Shown: positions 47,845 through 59,024 of the stretch, piece by piece
Layout: each line of letters begins with the position of its first letter
Numbering within the stretch: the first letter of the stretch is position 1
From: Bacteroidota bacterium
GTDB taxonomy: Bacteria; Bacteroidota; Bacteroidia; Flavobacteriales; Flavobacteriaceae
DNA length: 64,000 bases
NCBI GenBank assembly: GCA_024279425.1
Contig: JAJRRO010000046.1
Coordinates: 62,001 to 126,000 of the forward strand
Direction: 5' to 3'
Made by a program: the position numbers and the translations under genes
Notes under the pieces: model-generated
What the model saw: the letters and a program-made list of their open reading frames with translations, nothing else
Databases searched by the model: none
Told to the model about the DNA's origin: nothing

Positions 47845-48024
47845 ATGGCAAAGATTAAAATAAAACAGTTAAAGAGCGGCATTAAGCGTCCGCAGAACCA
47901 AAAAAGAACATTGGAAGCTTTGGGCCTGCGCAAGATTGGCCAGATTGTAGAGCATGATGCCACGCCAAACATTCTTGGCATGATAGATAAAGTTAAACAC
48001 TTAGTTTCCACAGAGGAAGCTTAA
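47845..48024 (+). CDS. rpmD: 50S ribosomal protein L30
   Basis: 59 residues, a short gene that is easily overlooked. MAKIKIKQLKSGIKRPQNQK followed by LEALGLRKIGQIVEHDATPNILGMI is a clear L30. Position between rpsE and rplO is the standard spc-operon place. Confidence 0.96.
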   Translation: MAKIKIKQLKSGIKRPQNQKRTLEALGLRKIGQIVEHDATPNILGMIDKVKHLVSTEEA

Positions 48025-48038
48025 TATATACTAGTGTA

Positions 48039-48491
48039 ATGAATTTAAGTAATCTAAAACCAGCTGAAGGTTCTGTCAATAGAGATGGAAAAAGAGTAGG
48101 TAGAGGTCAAGGGTCTGGAAAAGGCGGAACCGCAACTAGAGGGCATAAAGGAGCCAAGTCGAGATCAGGATACTCCAAGAAGATTGGATTTGAAGGTGGT
48201 CAAATGCCATTGCAAAGACGAGTTCCCAAGTTCGGATTCGTTAATATCAACAGGAAAGAGTATCAGGGAATAAATCTTGATAAGCTTCAGGAATTGGTTG
48301 ATAAAAAAGCAATCAAGGACACAGTTACTTTTGAAACTCTTTTGGAAAACGGTTTAGTAGGCAAAAACGATTTAGTTAAGATTTTAGGGAGAGGAGAATT
48401 AAAGACTTCCTTAAAAGTTTCTGTACATAAGTTTACCGCTACCGCAAAGGCGGCTATTGAAGCTGCTGGAGGTGAAGCAATAAATTTATAA
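48039..48491 (+). CDS. rplO: 50S ribosomal protein L15
   Basis: 150 residues. Glycine/arginine-rich N-terminus (RVGRGQGSGKGGTATRGHKGAKSRSG, part) and GFEGGQMPLQRRVPKFGF are diagnostic. Directly ahead of secY. Confidence 0.98.
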   Translation: MNLSNLKPAEGSVNRDGKRVGRGQGSGKGGTATRGHKGAKSRSGYSKKIGFEGGQMPLQRRVPKFGFVNINRKEYQGINLDKLQELVDKKAIKDTVTFETLLENGLVGKNDLVKILGRGELKTSLKVSVHKFTATAKAAIEAAGGEAINL

Positions 48492-48504
48492 GCAAAACAG
48501 TACT

Positions 48505-49848
48505 ATGAAGAAATTTGTCGAAACACTATCCAATATTTGGAAAATTGAAGAGCTAAGGAATAGGATTGTTATCACCTTAGGTCTTCTTTTGGTCTACCGT
48601 TTTGGTTGTCAAATAGTTCTTCCTGGTATTGATACAACCCAATTGGCAGAGTTATCCTCAAGTACCGATAGTGGTATTTTAGGGATTCTGAATGCATTTA
48701 CCGGTGGGGCATTTGCAAATGCTTCAGTATTTGCACTCGGAATTATGCCCTATATTTCTGCTTCGATCGTGGTACAGTTAATGGGAATTGCGATTCCATA
48801 TTTACAAAAATTGCAGAAAGAAGGTGAAAGTGGTAGAAAGACCATCAACCAGATTACACGTTGGTTGACGATAGGTATTTGTATTGTACAGGCGCCTGCC
48901 TATTTGTACAGCTTGGGTGCTTTGGGTGTTCCTGATTCTGCATTTGTTATGGGTAAGGGCCTTAACTTCATTGTGCCTTCCGTGATAATATTGGTTACGG
49001 GTTGTGTATTTGCCATGTGGTTAGGTGAGAAGATTACTGATAAGGGTATCGGTAATGGTATTTCACTTTTGATTATGATAGGAATCATAGCAACCTTGCC
49101 CCAATCATTTGTTCAAGAATTCATTTCTAGGACAGCTGACAATAATGGTGGATTAATGCTCATTCTTATTGAGGTAATCCTTTGGTTCTTGGTTATTCTT
49201 GCCAGTATTTTATTGGTGATGGCTACCCGTCAGATACCAGTTCAATATGCAAGGAGAACAGCTTCGGGCGGTTATGAAAAGAATGTAATGGGATCTAGAC
49301 AATATATTCCATTAAAATTGAATGCCTCCGGTGTTATGCCAATTATATTTGCACAGGCGATAATGTTCGCACCGGGTTTAATAGGAAAGACTTTTAACAA
49401 TACCGCTGTTGGTCAATGGATGGAAGTCCAATTTCAGGATATTTTTGGATTGGCGTATAATATACTATTTGCCGTATTGATAATCATCTTTACCTATTTT
49501 TATACGGCAATCACTGTGCCAACAAACAAAATGGCCGATGATTTAAAAAGGAGCGGTGGGTTTATTCCTGGTATTAGACCGGGAAAGGAAACAGGAGATT
49601 TCCTTGATAAGATTATGTCGTTGATAACATTGCCAGGATCATTCTTTTTAGCGCTATTGGCAGTTTTACCTGCAATAGTTGTTAAGCTTATGGATGTGCA
49701 GGCAGGTTGGGCATTGTTTTATGGGGGTACATCGCTGTTGATTATGGTCGGTGTGGCCATCGATACTGTACAACAAGTAAATGCATACTTATTGAACAGA
49801 CATTATGATGGTTTGATGAAATCAGGTAAAAACAGGAAAGTAGCATAA
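48505..49848 (+). CDS. secY: Protein translocase subunit SecY
   Basis: 447 residues with ten transmembrane helices. Channel of the Sec machinery. ALGIMPYISASIVVQL (plug/TM2 region), GIGNGISLLIMIGI and PGIRPGKETGDFLDKIM (cytoplasmic loop contacting SecA) are intact. Confidence 0.98.
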   Translation: MKKFVETLSNIWKIEELRNRIVITLGLLLVYRFGCQIVLPGIDTTQLAELSSSTDSGILGILNAFTGGAFANASVFALGIMPYISASIVVQLMGIAIPYLQKLQKEGESGRKTINQITRWLTIGICIVQAPAYLYSLGALGVPDSAFVMGKGLNFIVPSVIILVTGCVFAMWLGEKITDKGIGNGISLLIMIGIIATLPQSFVQEFISRTADNNGGLMLILIEVILWFLVILASILLVMATRQIPVQYARRTASGGYEKNVMGSRQYIPLKLNASGVMPIIFAQAIMFAPGLIGKTFNNTAVGQWMEVQFQDIFGLAYNILFAVLIIIFTYFYTAITVPTNKMADDLKRSGGFIPGIRPGKETGDFLDKIMSLITLPGSFFLALLAVLPAIVVKLMDVQAGWALFYGGTSLLIMVGVAIDTVQQVNAYLLNRHYDGLMKSGKNRKVA

Positions 49849-49851
49849 GTT

Positions 49852-50067
49852 ATGGCTAAACAAGCACCCATAGAACAGGATGGAAGCATTATAGAGGCAC
49901 TTTCTAATGCAATGTTTCGAGTAGTACTGGAAAATGGACATGTGGTTACAGCACATATTTCCGGGAAAATGAGAATGCATTACATAAAATTGCTTCCTGG
50001 GGATAAGGTTAAATTGGAGATGAGCCCGTATGACCTAACCAAGGCAAGAATTACATATAGATATTAA
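49852..50067 (+). CDS. infA: Translation initiation factor IF-1
   Basis: 71 residues, a single OB fold. [52 protein letters not shown] and ARITYRY are standard. 3 bases after secY. Confidence 0.98.
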   Translation: MAKQAPIEQDGSIIEALSNAMFRVVLENGHVVTAHISGKMRMHYIKLLPGDKVKLEMSPYDLTKARITYRY

Positions 50068-50076
50068 GATAGTAAG

Positions 50077-50193
50077 ATGAAAGTTAGAGCATCAATTAAA
50101 AAAAGAAGTGCCGAGTGCAAAATTGTACGACGAAAAGGCAGATTGTACGTGATCAATAAAAAGAATCCTAGATTTAAACAAAGACAAGGATAA
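50077..50193 (+). CDS. rpmJ: 50S ribosomal protein L36 (zinc-free form)
   Basis: 38 residues: [20 protein letters not shown] and then [18 protein letters not shown]. The zinc-ligand set of classical L36 (three Cys and a His) is reduced to Cys14 alone, so this is the C-minus form. Only 2 bases before rpsM. Confidence 0.96.
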   Translation: MKVRASIKKRSAECKIVRRKGRLYVINKKNPRFKQRQG

Positions 50194-50195
50194 TT

Positions 50196-50570
50196 ATGGC
50201 AAGAATTGCAGGTATAGATATACCAAAACAAAAGAGAGGTGTTATAGCCCTTACCTATATTTTTGGTATTGGTAAAAGTAGGGCTAAGGAAATTTTAGAA
50301 AAAGCACAGGTTAGTGAAGACACCAAAGTATCTGATTGGAACGATGATGAAATTGGTCGTATTCGAGATTCAATTTCTTCATACACTATTGAAGGTGAGT
50401 TGAGGTCAGAAACCCAATTGAACATTAAACGATTAATGGACATTGGGTGTTACAGGGGTATTCGTCATAGAGCAGGTTTACCGTTAAGGGGACAAAGAAC
50501 CAAGAACAACTCTCGGACGCGTAAAGGAAAGAGAAAAACTGTTGCCAACAAGAAAAAGGCGACTAAATAA
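50196..50570 (+). CDS. rpsM: 30S ribosomal protein S13
   Basis: 124 residues. [27 protein letters not shown] opening, [22 protein letters not shown] and a basic tail. Head protein at the subunit interface. Confidence 0.98.
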   Translation: MARIAGIDIPKQKRGVIALTYIFGIGKSRAKEILEKAQVSEDTKVSDWNDDEIGRIRDSISSYTIEGELRSETQLNIKRLMDIGCYRGIRHRAGLPLRGQRTKNNSRTRKGKRKTVANKKKATK

Positions 50571-50583
50571 TAAGTAGCATATT

Positions 50584-50976
50584 ATGGCAAAGGTAAATGC
50601 AAAATCGGCAAAGAAACGTAAGGTAATAGTTGATGCCGTTGGAGAAGCCCACATTAGGGCCTCGTTCAACAATATTATTATTTCGTTGACCAATAAAAAA
50701 GGAGATGTAATTTCTTGGTCTTCAGCCGGAAAACAAGGTTTCAGAGGGTCTAAGAAGAACACTCCATATGCTGCCCAAATTGCTGCTGAGGATTGCGCTA
50801 AAGTCGCCCATGAAGCAGGTCTTAGAAAGGTTAAGGTTTATGTAAAAGGGCCTGGTAATGGTAGGGAATCTGCAATTCGTTCTTTACACAATGCCGGTAT
50901 CGAGGTTACTGAAATCATTGATGTTACTCCAATGCCGCATAATGGCTGTAGACCTCCAAAAAGAAGAAGAGTTTAA
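50584..50976 (+). CDS. rpsK: 30S ribosomal protein S11
   Basis: 130 residues. [28 protein letters not shown] and the [18 protein letters not shown] ending are diagnostic. An 87-base gap to rpsD follows. Confidence 0.98.
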   Translation: MAKVNAKSAKKRKVIVDAVGEAHIRASFNNIIISLTNKKGDVISWSSAGKQGFRGSKKNTPYAAQIAAEDCAKVAHEAGLRKVKVYVKGPGNGRESAIRSLHNAGIEVTEIIDVTPMPHNGCRPPKRRRV

Positions 50977-51063
50977 TTAATATTAATATTTCATGGGAAA
51001 TATAGTTACGATTATCGAAGGATTAAGCCTTAATTCATAATCATATTTCCAAACGTAAAGAAA

Positions 51064-51669
51064 ATGGCAAGATATACAGGACCAAAAAGTAAAATCGCGC
51101 GTAAATTCGGAGAAGCGATTTTCGGAGATGATAAATCTTTTGAAAAGAAAAATTACCCTCCAGGCCAACACGGACAAAATAGACGTAGAGGTAAAAAATC
51201 TGAATATGCAATTCAGTTGATGGAAAAACAAAAGGCCAAGTATACCTATGGCATCTTGGAACGTCAATTTAGAAATTTGTTTTCCAATGCCAACAGGAGT
51301 AAAGGTGTAACCGGTGAGGTTCTTTTACAGTTGTGCGAATCAAGATTGGATAACGTAGTTTATAGAATGGGTATATCTACCTCAAGAAGAGGGGCAAGAC
51401 AGTTGGTTTCCCATAGACACATTACTGTTAATGGTGGGTTGGTGAACATTCCTTCTTATTCTTTGAAAGCTGGTGATGTTGTAGGTGTAAGGGAAAAATC
51501 CAAATCTTTACAGTCTATCCTAGATGCTTTGTCTGCAAGTAGCAGTGTTTATGAGTGGATTACCTGGAATACAGAAAAAAAAGAAGGAACGTTTGTTTCT
51601 GTTCCTGAGAGAATGCAGATTCCTGAGAATATCAAGGAACAATTAATAGTCGAGTTATACTCCAAATAA
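51064..51669 (+). CDS. rpsD: 30S ribosomal protein S4
   Basis: 201 residues. Assembly initiator with S4 RNA-binding domain [19 protein letters not shown]. In E. coli and Bacillus S4 represses its own operon; the 87-base upstream gap could hold such a site, but that is conjecture. Confidence 0.98.
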   Translation: MARYTGPKSKIARKFGEAIFGDDKSFEKKNYPPGQHGQNRRRGKKSEYAIQLMEKQKAKYTYGILERQFRNLFSNANRSKGVTGEVLLQLCESRLDNVVYRMGISTSRRGARQLVSHRHITVNGGLVNIPSYSLKAGDVVGVREKSKSLQSILDALSASSSVYEWITWNTEKKEGTFVSVPERMQIPENIKEQLIVELYSK

Positions 51670-51687
51670 AACAACACCAATCCAATT

Positions 51688-52680
51688 ATGGCATTATTTA
51701 ATTTTCAGAAACCCGATAAAGTAATAATGATCGATTCTTCAGATTTCGTAGGTAAATTTGAATTTCGACCTTTGGAACCTGGTTATGGATTAACCGTTGG
51801 CAACGCATTAAGAAGAGTTTTGCTTTCTTCTTTGGAAGGCCATGCCATTACCTCCGTTCGAATAGACAAGGTAGAGCATGAATTTTCTGTAATACCTGGT
51901 GTTGTGGAAGATGTAACCGAGATTATCCTGAATTTGAAACAAGTTCGTTTCAAAAAGCAGATAGAAGATTCAGAGGCGGAAGTCGTTTCAATTTCGGTAG
52001 GCGGACAGGAACAATTAACAGCTGGTGATTTTCAAAGGTTCATCTCAGGATATCAAGTATTGAACCCTGATTTGGTAATCTGTAATATGGATTCCAAAAT
52101 TAGTATCAATATGGAAATTGTTATTGATAAGGGAAGAGGATATGTTCCTGCAGAGGAAAATAAAAAGTCTAATGCTGCCTTGGGAACAATAGCGATAGAT
52201 TCAATTTTTACCCCGATCAAAAATGTAAAATACAGCATTGAGAACTTTAGGGTAGAGCAAAAAACCGATTATGAAAAATTGGTTTTTGAAATCGTCACTG
52301 ATGGTTCCATAAATCCTAAAGATGCTTTGACTGAAGGAGCCAAAGTTTTGATTCATCATTTCATGTTGTTTTCTGATGAACGTATTACTTTGGAAGCGGA
52401 TGAAATTGCTCAAACCGAGACCTATGATGAGGAATCGTTGCACATGCGCCAATTGTTGAAAACTAAATTGGTAGACATGGATCTTTCAGTTCGAGCCTTG
52501 AATTGTCTTAAGGCTGCTGAGGTTGATACATTGGGTGATTTGGTTTCATTCAACAAGAACGATTTAATGAAGTTTAGAAACTTTGGCAAGAAATCCTTAA
52601 CGGAGCTTGAAGAGTTGATCATCAACAAAGGTTTGAGTTTTGGCATGGATTTGTCTAAATATAAATTAGATAAGGATTAA
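51688..52680 (+). CDS. rpoA: RNA polymerase subunit alpha
   Basis: 330 residues. N-terminal dimerisation domain ([26 protein letters not shown]) and C-terminal domain with two HhH motifs ([39 protein letters not shown]) are complete. Confidence 0.98.
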   Translation: MALFNFQKPDKVIMIDSSDFVGKFEFRPLEPGYGLTVGNALRRVLLSSLEGHAITSVRIDKVEHEFSVIPGVVEDVTEIILNLKQVRFKKQIEDSEAEVVSISVGGQEQLTAGDFQRFISGYQVLNPDLVICNMDSKISINMEIVIDKGRGYVPAEENKKSNAALGTIAIDSIFTPIKNVKYSIENFRVEQKTDYEKLVFEIVTDGSINPKDALTEGAKVLIHHFMLFSDERITLEADEIAQTETYDEESLHMRQLLKTKLVDMDLSVRALNCLKAAEVDTLGDLVSFNKNDLMKFRNFGKKSLTELEELIINKGLSFGMDLSKYKLDKD

Positions 52681-52737
52681 CTGTTCTTCTAGACGATAAT
52701 TAGAAAAGAAGACATAAGAAAGTTATAGAATAGAACG

Positions 52738-53241
52738 ATGAGACACGGTAAAAAGATCAATCATTTAGGGAGAAAAGCTGCGCATAGAAAAGCGATGTTA
52801 GCCAACATGGCCTGTTCCTTAATTGAGCATAAGAGAATAAACACTACAGTTGCCAAGGCAAAAGCTTTGAAGCAATTCGTTGAACCGTTGATTACAAAAT
52901 CAAAAGCGGAAAACAACCAGTCAACTGAAAAGGGTACCCATAATAGGCGTATAGTTTTCAAATACTTAAGAAATAAATATGCTGTGACCGAGTTGTTCAG
53001 TGAAGTTTCTGAAAAGATTGGTGACAGGCCGGGAGGTTATACAAGAATCATTAAATTAGGAAACCGTCTGGGAGATAATGCCGATATGGCAATGATCGAG
53101 TTGGTAGATTTTAATGAACTGTATAATGCTGATAAGCCTAAGAAGAAAACTACTAGACGTAGTCGAAGAGGCGGTGGTGCTAAAACAGAAACCCCACCGG
53201 CAGTTGTTGCTGATAATAAAACTGATGATTCAGAAGAATAA
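52738..53241 (+). CDS. rplQ: 50S ribosomal protein L17, extended tail
   Basis: 167 residues. The first about 125 residues are standard L17 ([20 protein letters not shown]). An additional Lys/Arg then Thr/Asp/Glu-rich tail of about 40 residues ([17 protein letters not shown]...) is a phylum-typical low-complexity extension. Last gene of the super-operon. Confidence 0.97.
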   Translation: MRHGKKINHLGRKAAHRKAMLANMACSLIEHKRINTTVAKAKALKQFVEPLITKSKAENNQSTEKGTHNRRIVFKYLRNKYAVTELFSEVSEKIGDRPGGYTRIIKLGNRLGDNADMAMIELVDFNELYNADKPKKKTTRRSRRGGGAKTETPPAVVADNKTDDSEE

Positions 53242-53266
53242 AATGTTATTAAAAAATAGTATTTGT

Positions 53267-53299
53267 AAAAGGATAAACTTAATGGTTTATCCTTTTTTT
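53267..53299 (+). terminator. Terminator of the ribosomal super-operon
   Basis: Perfect 12-bp stem AAAAGGATAAAC/GTTTATCCTTTT (53267-53278 with 53285-53296, loop TTAATG), with the T run continuing to 53299. It lies 26 bases after rplQ. Confidence 0.92.
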
Positions 53300-53336
53300 A
53301 TGTTTATTTGTGAAACCAAAACATTGAACTTATAGT

Positions 53337-54464
53337 ATGAAATACCAATCTAAGAAAAGAGCGTTGCTGTTATTGGCCGATGGAACTATTTTTTATGGAA
53401 AATCAGTAGGTGGGAAAGAGGGTACTTCCTTTGGTGAAGTATGCTTTAACACTGGAATGACAGGGTATCAGGAAATTTTTACAGACCCCTCATATTCTGG
53501 TCAGCTCATGGTGACCACAAATGCACATATAGGCAATTACGGTACTAATGGGCAAGAGGTAGAATCTGGTACAGTGAAAATTGCTGGTCTGATCTGTAAA
53601 AACTTCAGTTATGAGTATTCGCGCCCAGATGCCAATATGAGCTTGCTCGAGTTTTTGGACAAAAGTAAGACACTGGCGATATCCGATGTGGATACAAGGG
53701 CACTTGTTAGTTATATTCGTGATAATGGAGCTATGAACGCTGTCATTTCAACAGAAGTTGACAATGTTGATAGGCTTAAAAGCGAATTGGAAAAAATACC
53801 AAGTATGAAAGGCCTTGAACTTGCCTCAAAAGTATCAACAAAAGAACCGTATTGTTTTGGTGATGAAAACGCATCCTATAGAATCTCGGCATTGGATATA
53901 GGAATTAAATTGAACATACTGAGAAATCTCGCGAAAAGAGATTGCTACATAAAGGTATTCCCCTATAATGCCACCTATAAGGAAATGAGTGGATGGAATC
54001 CCGATGGATACTTTATTTCAAATGGACCTGGAGATCCAGAGCCACTAAAAGAATCCATTCAGACGGCAAAGGATATCATAGCAGGTGATACCCCATTATT
54101 TGGTATTTGCCTGGGTCACCAGGTCATCGCATTGGCCAATGGAGTCTCAACCTATAAAATGCATAACGGACATAGGGGTATAAACCATCCTATTATGAAT
54201 TTGTTGACAGGTAAGGGAGAAATTACTTCCCAGAACCATGGTTTTGCCATCAATAGGGAAGAAACTGAGGCTAACCCCGATTTGGAGATTACACATGTAC
54301 ATTTAAATGACAAAACCGTGGCGGGAATTCGAATGAAGAACAAAGATGTTTTTTCAGTACAGTACCATCCAGAGGCTAGTCCCGGACCCCACGATGCTGA
54401 ATATCTTTTTGACCAGTTTTTTGAACTGATCAAAAAATCCGCAATCGAAAAAATCAAAGTTTAA
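53337..54464 (+). CDS. carA: Carbamoyl-phosphate synthase small subunit
   Basis: 375 residues. Releases ammonia from glutamine for carbamoyl phosphate (pyrimidines, arginine). N-terminal CarA domain with LLLADGTIFYGKSVG and the class I GATase triad: Cys in LFGICLGHQVIAL, His and Glu in VQYHPEASPGP. carB is not in the window. It begins 37 bases after the ribosomal terminator; I see no exact TAnnTTTG box. Confidence 0.97.
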   Translation: MKYQSKKRALLLLADGTIFYGKSVGGKEGTSFGEVCFNTGMTGYQEIFTDPSYSGQLMVTTNAHIGNYGTNGQEVESGTVKIAGLICKNFSYEYSRPDANMSLLEFLDKSKTLAISDVDTRALVSYIRDNGAMNAVISTEVDNVDRLKSELEKIPSMKGLELASKVSTKEPYCFGDENASYRISALDIGIKLNILRNLAKRDCYIKVFPYNATYKEMSGWNPDGYFISNGPGDPEPLKESIQTAKDIIAGDTPLFGICLGHQVIALANGVSTYKMHNGHRGINHPIMNLLTGKGEITSQNHGFAINREETEANPDLEITHVHLNDKTVAGIRMKNKDVFSVQYHPEASPGPHDAEYLFDQFFELIKKSAIEKIKV

Positions 54465-54524
54465 AGAATCGTTATTTTCATGTGAATAAGGGATGAAAAT
54501 GCTCCCTATAATTACCTTGTTTTG

Positions 54525-54532
54525 TATCTTTG
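54525..54532 (+). promoter_or_regulatory. -7 box for eno
   Basis: TATCTTTG (TAnnTTTG), 34 bases before the eno ATG at 54567. The -33 region has no well-placed TTG. Confidence 0.55.
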
Positions 54533-54554
54533 TGCTTTCAAAAATCAATACTAA

Positions 54555-55862
<1,308 letters not shown>

Positions 55863-55874
55863 TATTAAATAATT

Positions 55875-55906
55875 AAAAAGCCTTTCTTTGGAAAGGCTTT
55901 TTTTTT
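55875..55906 (+). terminator. Terminator of eno
   Basis: Stem AAAAAGCCTTTC/GAAAGGCTTTTT (55875-55886 with 55891-55902, loop TTTG), with the T run continuing to 55906. Textbook rho-independent terminator 12 bases after eno. Confidence 0.93.
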
Positions 55907-55960
55907 GGCTCAGTGCTAAACTTTACTTACCTTTTTACTAAACCAAGCAAACCTTTATAA

Positions 55961-57502
55961 ATGAATAACTTTCTTTTTGTTGCTGCAGAGAATGATGGAT
56001 TGTATAAATGTAAGGCGGGTGGTATGGGCGATGTAGTTCGCGATGTGCCTAGGCAGATCTCCAAACGCGGTGATAAAGTCCATGTGATAGTTCCTGCTTA
56101 TTCCAGATTGCACAAAGATGGAATGCTTAAGACAAAACTTAATTTTAAATTAAGGGGAACTACCTATTCCGCAGAGTTGTATGAAGTTATTCCCAAAAAA
56201 GAATTTAGCAATATCCATCACTATGTAATCCATCATCCTGAAATCGAGGCTGGTGATATTGCCCATATTTACCATGACAATCCAGTAGAGCCATTTTATA
56301 CAGATTTTATAAAGTATCTGATTTTTTGTACGGCTGTGGCCGAAGCTATAAAAAAAGAAGCTTTTGGTAAGCTGGATACTGTACATATGCACGATTGGCA
56401 TTCCAGCCTTTTACTGTTCCTAAAAACCTATGACCCTTCGTATTCATCTTTGAAAAAGATGAGGTTTGTATTTAGTATCCACAATTTGGCAATACAGGGA
56501 ATCCGTCCTTTTGAAAATAATTATTCATCGCTTAGAAATTGGTTTCCACATATACCCTATGATAAGAAAACACTGATGGATTATAGATATCAGGATTGTA
56601 TTAATCTAATGGCCGTCGGTATTCGTTTGGCAGATTCGGTTCACACTGTATCTCCGTCTTATAAGGAGGATGTGATGTTACCAAGTGCGCCTCCGGAGTT
56701 TATTGGGGGTGAAGGACTTGAAAAAGATCTGCAGCAAGCCGAAAATGAGGGTAGATTGTTCGGGATTTTGAACGGAAGTAATTATACAAATATTCGTGTT
56801 GCCGAAAAAAATACAATTCACAGAAATATCATAAAAGCCATTTTCGAATGGCTACAAGAAGAATCTAAAAAATACAAAGCACATTTTCTGGCCCATACGG
56901 GCGAGAAAGTGGTTCCGTTTTTAGTTGAACCACCAAGTTTTATAGTTTCGAGCGTAGCGCGGTTAACCGAGCAAAAATTTTACTTTTTTAAACGCTCTCC
57001 GGGTGCGCTTATTGAAATATTGAAAAAATTGGAGAAAGTAAATGGGGTGTTTATGCTTTTGGGTACTGGGGCACCGCAATATGAAGAGTTGCTGCGTGGA
57101 ATAAGCCGCGAACATAAAAATTTCATATTTATCAATGGCCAATCTGAAGATGTGATCGATTCATTATATTTAGAGTCTGATCTCTATTTTATGCCAAGTT
57201 TGTTCGAGCCCTGTGGTATTAGCCAAATGCTGGCCATGAGAAATGGACTTCCCTGTTTAGTGCATCATACTGGTGGCTTAAAAGATACCGTGGAGCATAT
57301 GAAAACGGGCTTTAGTTTTGATGGGGATACCTACGAAGAAAAAATACAGAATATGGTCGACTCATTCGACACTATTTTGGACATATATGCCAACGACAAG
57401 CCAACTTGGAAGAAGATTCAGGGCAATGCCAAAAAGAAGCGATTTACTTGGGAAAAATCGGTGGGTGAGTACTATAAATTATTATATAGTATCAATTCCT
57501 AA
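55961..57502 (+). CDS. glgA: Glycogen/starch synthase (GT5 family)
   Basis: 513 residues. Transfers glucose from ADP-glucose to growing alpha-glucan. The N-terminal ADP-glucose site is Lys18-Ala-Gly-Gly (KCKAGGMGDVVRDVP), followed by HMHDWHSSLLLF and FSIHNLAIQG; the C-terminal GT-B half has SSVARLTEQKF and the catalytic-Glu block MPSLFEPCGISQMLAMRNG. It is slightly longer than bacterial GlgA. No glgB, glgC or glgP is adjacent, so its place in glycogen metabolism cannot be confirmed here; other GT5 roles are possible. Confidence 0.85.
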   Translation: MNNFLFVAAENDGLYKCKAGGMGDVVRDVPRQISKRGDKVHVIVPAYSRLHKDGMLKTKLNFKLRGTTYSAELYEVIPKKEFSNIHHYVIHHPEIEAGDIAHIYHDNPVEPFYTDFIKYLIFCTAVAEAIKKEAFGKLDTVHMHDWHSSLLLFLKTYDPSYSSLKKMRFVFSIHNLAIQGIRPFENNYSSLRNWFPHIPYDKKTLMDYRYQDCINLMAVGIRLADSVHTVSPSYKEDVMLPSAPPEFIGGEGLEKDLQQAENEGRLFGILNGSNYTNIRVAEKNTIHRNIIKAIFEWLQEESKKYKAHFLAHTGEKVVPFLVEPPSFIVSSVARLTEQKFYFFKRSPGALIEILKKLEKVNGVFMLLGTGAPQYEELLRGISREHKNFIFINGQSEDVIDSLYLESDLYFMPSLFEPCGISQMLAMRNGLPCLVHHTGGLKDTVEHMKTGFSFDGDTYEEKIQNMVDSFDTILDIYANDKPTWKKIQGNAKKKRFTWEKSVGEYYKLLYSINS

Positions 57503-57633
57503 TCCCTTGATGCATATACCTGCATAATTTTGAATGTGCAATAAATAATAGATATAAATAGCGAACTCGAATTGATAAAATGGAGGGTTTTTCTTAAATT
57601 TACAATTCGTTTTAATCCATTAAAATTACACAA

Positions 57634-58917
57634 ATGTCAGACAAAGCAACCTTAGAATATAACGGTAGAAAATACGAATTCCCGGTCATAAAAGGCAGCG
57701 AAGATGAATTTGCCATTGACATAAGATCACTGCGTTCTTCTAGCGGAATGATTACAATAGATTCTGGTTATAAAAATACCGGTTCTTGTGAAAGTGCCAT
57801 CACTTTTTTGGATGGGGAAAAGGGTATGCTAAGGTATAGAGGTTACTCGATTGAGGACTTGGCTGAAAAGGCCGATTTTTTAGAAGTGGCCTTTCTGTTG
57901 ATTTTTGGAGAGCTTCCCAATGAGGAGCAGCTTGATACATTTCATAACGATATAAAAGCCGAGTCACATGTGGATGAGGAAATGAAAAAAATCTTACACG
58001 GTTTTCCAAAATCGGCCCATCCAATGGGAGTATTGTCATCTTTGACAAGTGCCTTGATTGCATTCAACCCTACATCTGTGAATGTTAAATCTGAAAAAGA
58101 AATGTACCATGCCATTATTCGAATACTGGCAAAATTTCCAGTATTGGTGGCTTGGTGTATGAGAAAGAAAAAGGGATTACCACTGGATTATGGGGATGAT
58201 GCCTTGGGCTATGTTGAAAATCTTCACAAGATGATGTTCAAAAAGCCTAACAAGGAATATGAGAAGAATAAGATTGTAATAGATGCCTTGGATAAGCTTT
58301 TGATATTGCATGCTGATCATGAGCAAAATTGTTCCACTTCAACAGTGAGGATAGTTGGCTCATCCCACGCTGGTTTGTTTGTTTCTTTATCGGCTGGTAT
58401 TTCTGCTTTATGGGGTCCGTTACATGGTGGTGCCAATCAAGCAGTTTTGGAAATGTTGGAAGCTATTGCGGCCGATGGTGGGGATACCAAGAAATATATG
58501 GCCAAAGCAAAAGATAAAAACGATCCATTCAGGCTCATGGGCTTCGGGCATAGGGTATACAAGAATTTTGACCCAAGGGCTAAAATAATAAAGAACGCTG
58601 CCGATGAAGTATTGGCAGATTTGGGTATTGAAGATCCTATCTTGGAAGTAGCCAAAGGATTGGAGAAAGAGGCACTGGAAGATCAATACTTTGTGGATAG
58701 AAAGTTATATCCGAATGTTGATTTCTATTCTGGAATTATTTACCGCGCATTGGGAATCCCAACAGAAATGTTCACTGTTATGTTTGCCATGGGGCGTCTT
58801 CCGGGCTGGATAGCACAATGGAGGGAAATGAGACTTAATAATGAGCCCATTGGCCGTCCAAGACAGGTTTATGTTGGAGAGACAATAAGACCGTTCATGC
58901 CTTTGGACAGGAGATAG
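57634..58917 (+). CDS. gltA: Citrate synthase
   Basis: 427 residues, the long hexameric (type II) form. Condenses acetyl-CoA with oxaloacetate. Catalytic His in LWGPLHGGANQAVLEM and GFGHRVYKNFDPRA, Asp in the C-terminal ALYPNVDFYSG-like KLYPNVDFYSGIIY. An N-terminal 50-residue beta domain is present. A weak promoter-like TTG-N20-TAAATTTA lies just upstream. A terminator follows. Confidence 0.97.
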   Translation: MSDKATLEYNGRKYEFPVIKGSEDEFAIDIRSLRSSSGMITIDSGYKNTGSCESAITFLDGEKGMLRYRGYSIEDLAEKADFLEVAFLLIFGELPNEEQLDTFHNDIKAESHVDEEMKKILHGFPKSAHPMGVLSSLTSALIAFNPTSVNVKSEKEMYHAIIRILAKFPVLVAWCMRKKKGLPLDYGDDALGYVENLHKMMFKKPNKEYEKNKIVIDALDKLLILHADHEQNCSTSTVRIVGSSHAGLFVSLSAGISALWGPLHGGANQAVLEMLEAIAADGGDTKKYMAKAKDKNDPFRLMGFGHRVYKNFDPRAKIIKNAADEVLADLGIEDPILEVAKGLEKEALEDQYFVDRKLYPNVDFYSGIIYRALGIPTEMFTVMFAMGRLPGWIAQWREMRLNNEPIGRPRQVYVGETIRPFMPLDRR

Positions 58918-58941
58918 AGGATAAAAAAATATCAAAAATTT

Positions 58942-58980
58942 AAGCCGTCATAAGCCTAATTGGGAATATGACGGTTTTTT
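58942..58980 (+). terminator. Terminator of gltA
   Basis: Stem CCGTCATA/TATGACGG (58945-58952 with 58967-58974) followed by six T's (58975-58980), 27 bases after gltA. Confidence 0.85.
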
Positions 58981-58981
58981 A

Positions 58982-59010
58982 TTGCCTGAAAAACGGAATT
59001 CCTATATTTG
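58982..59010 (+). promoter_or_regulatory. Promoter of the DDAH-like gene
   Basis: TTG at 58982-58984, 18-base spacer, TATATTTG at 59003-59010; 14 bases before the ATG at 59025. It begins right after the gltA terminator and rules out the longer in-frame start at 58968. Confidence 0.7.
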
Positions 59011-59024
59011 CGCAAAATCGAACC

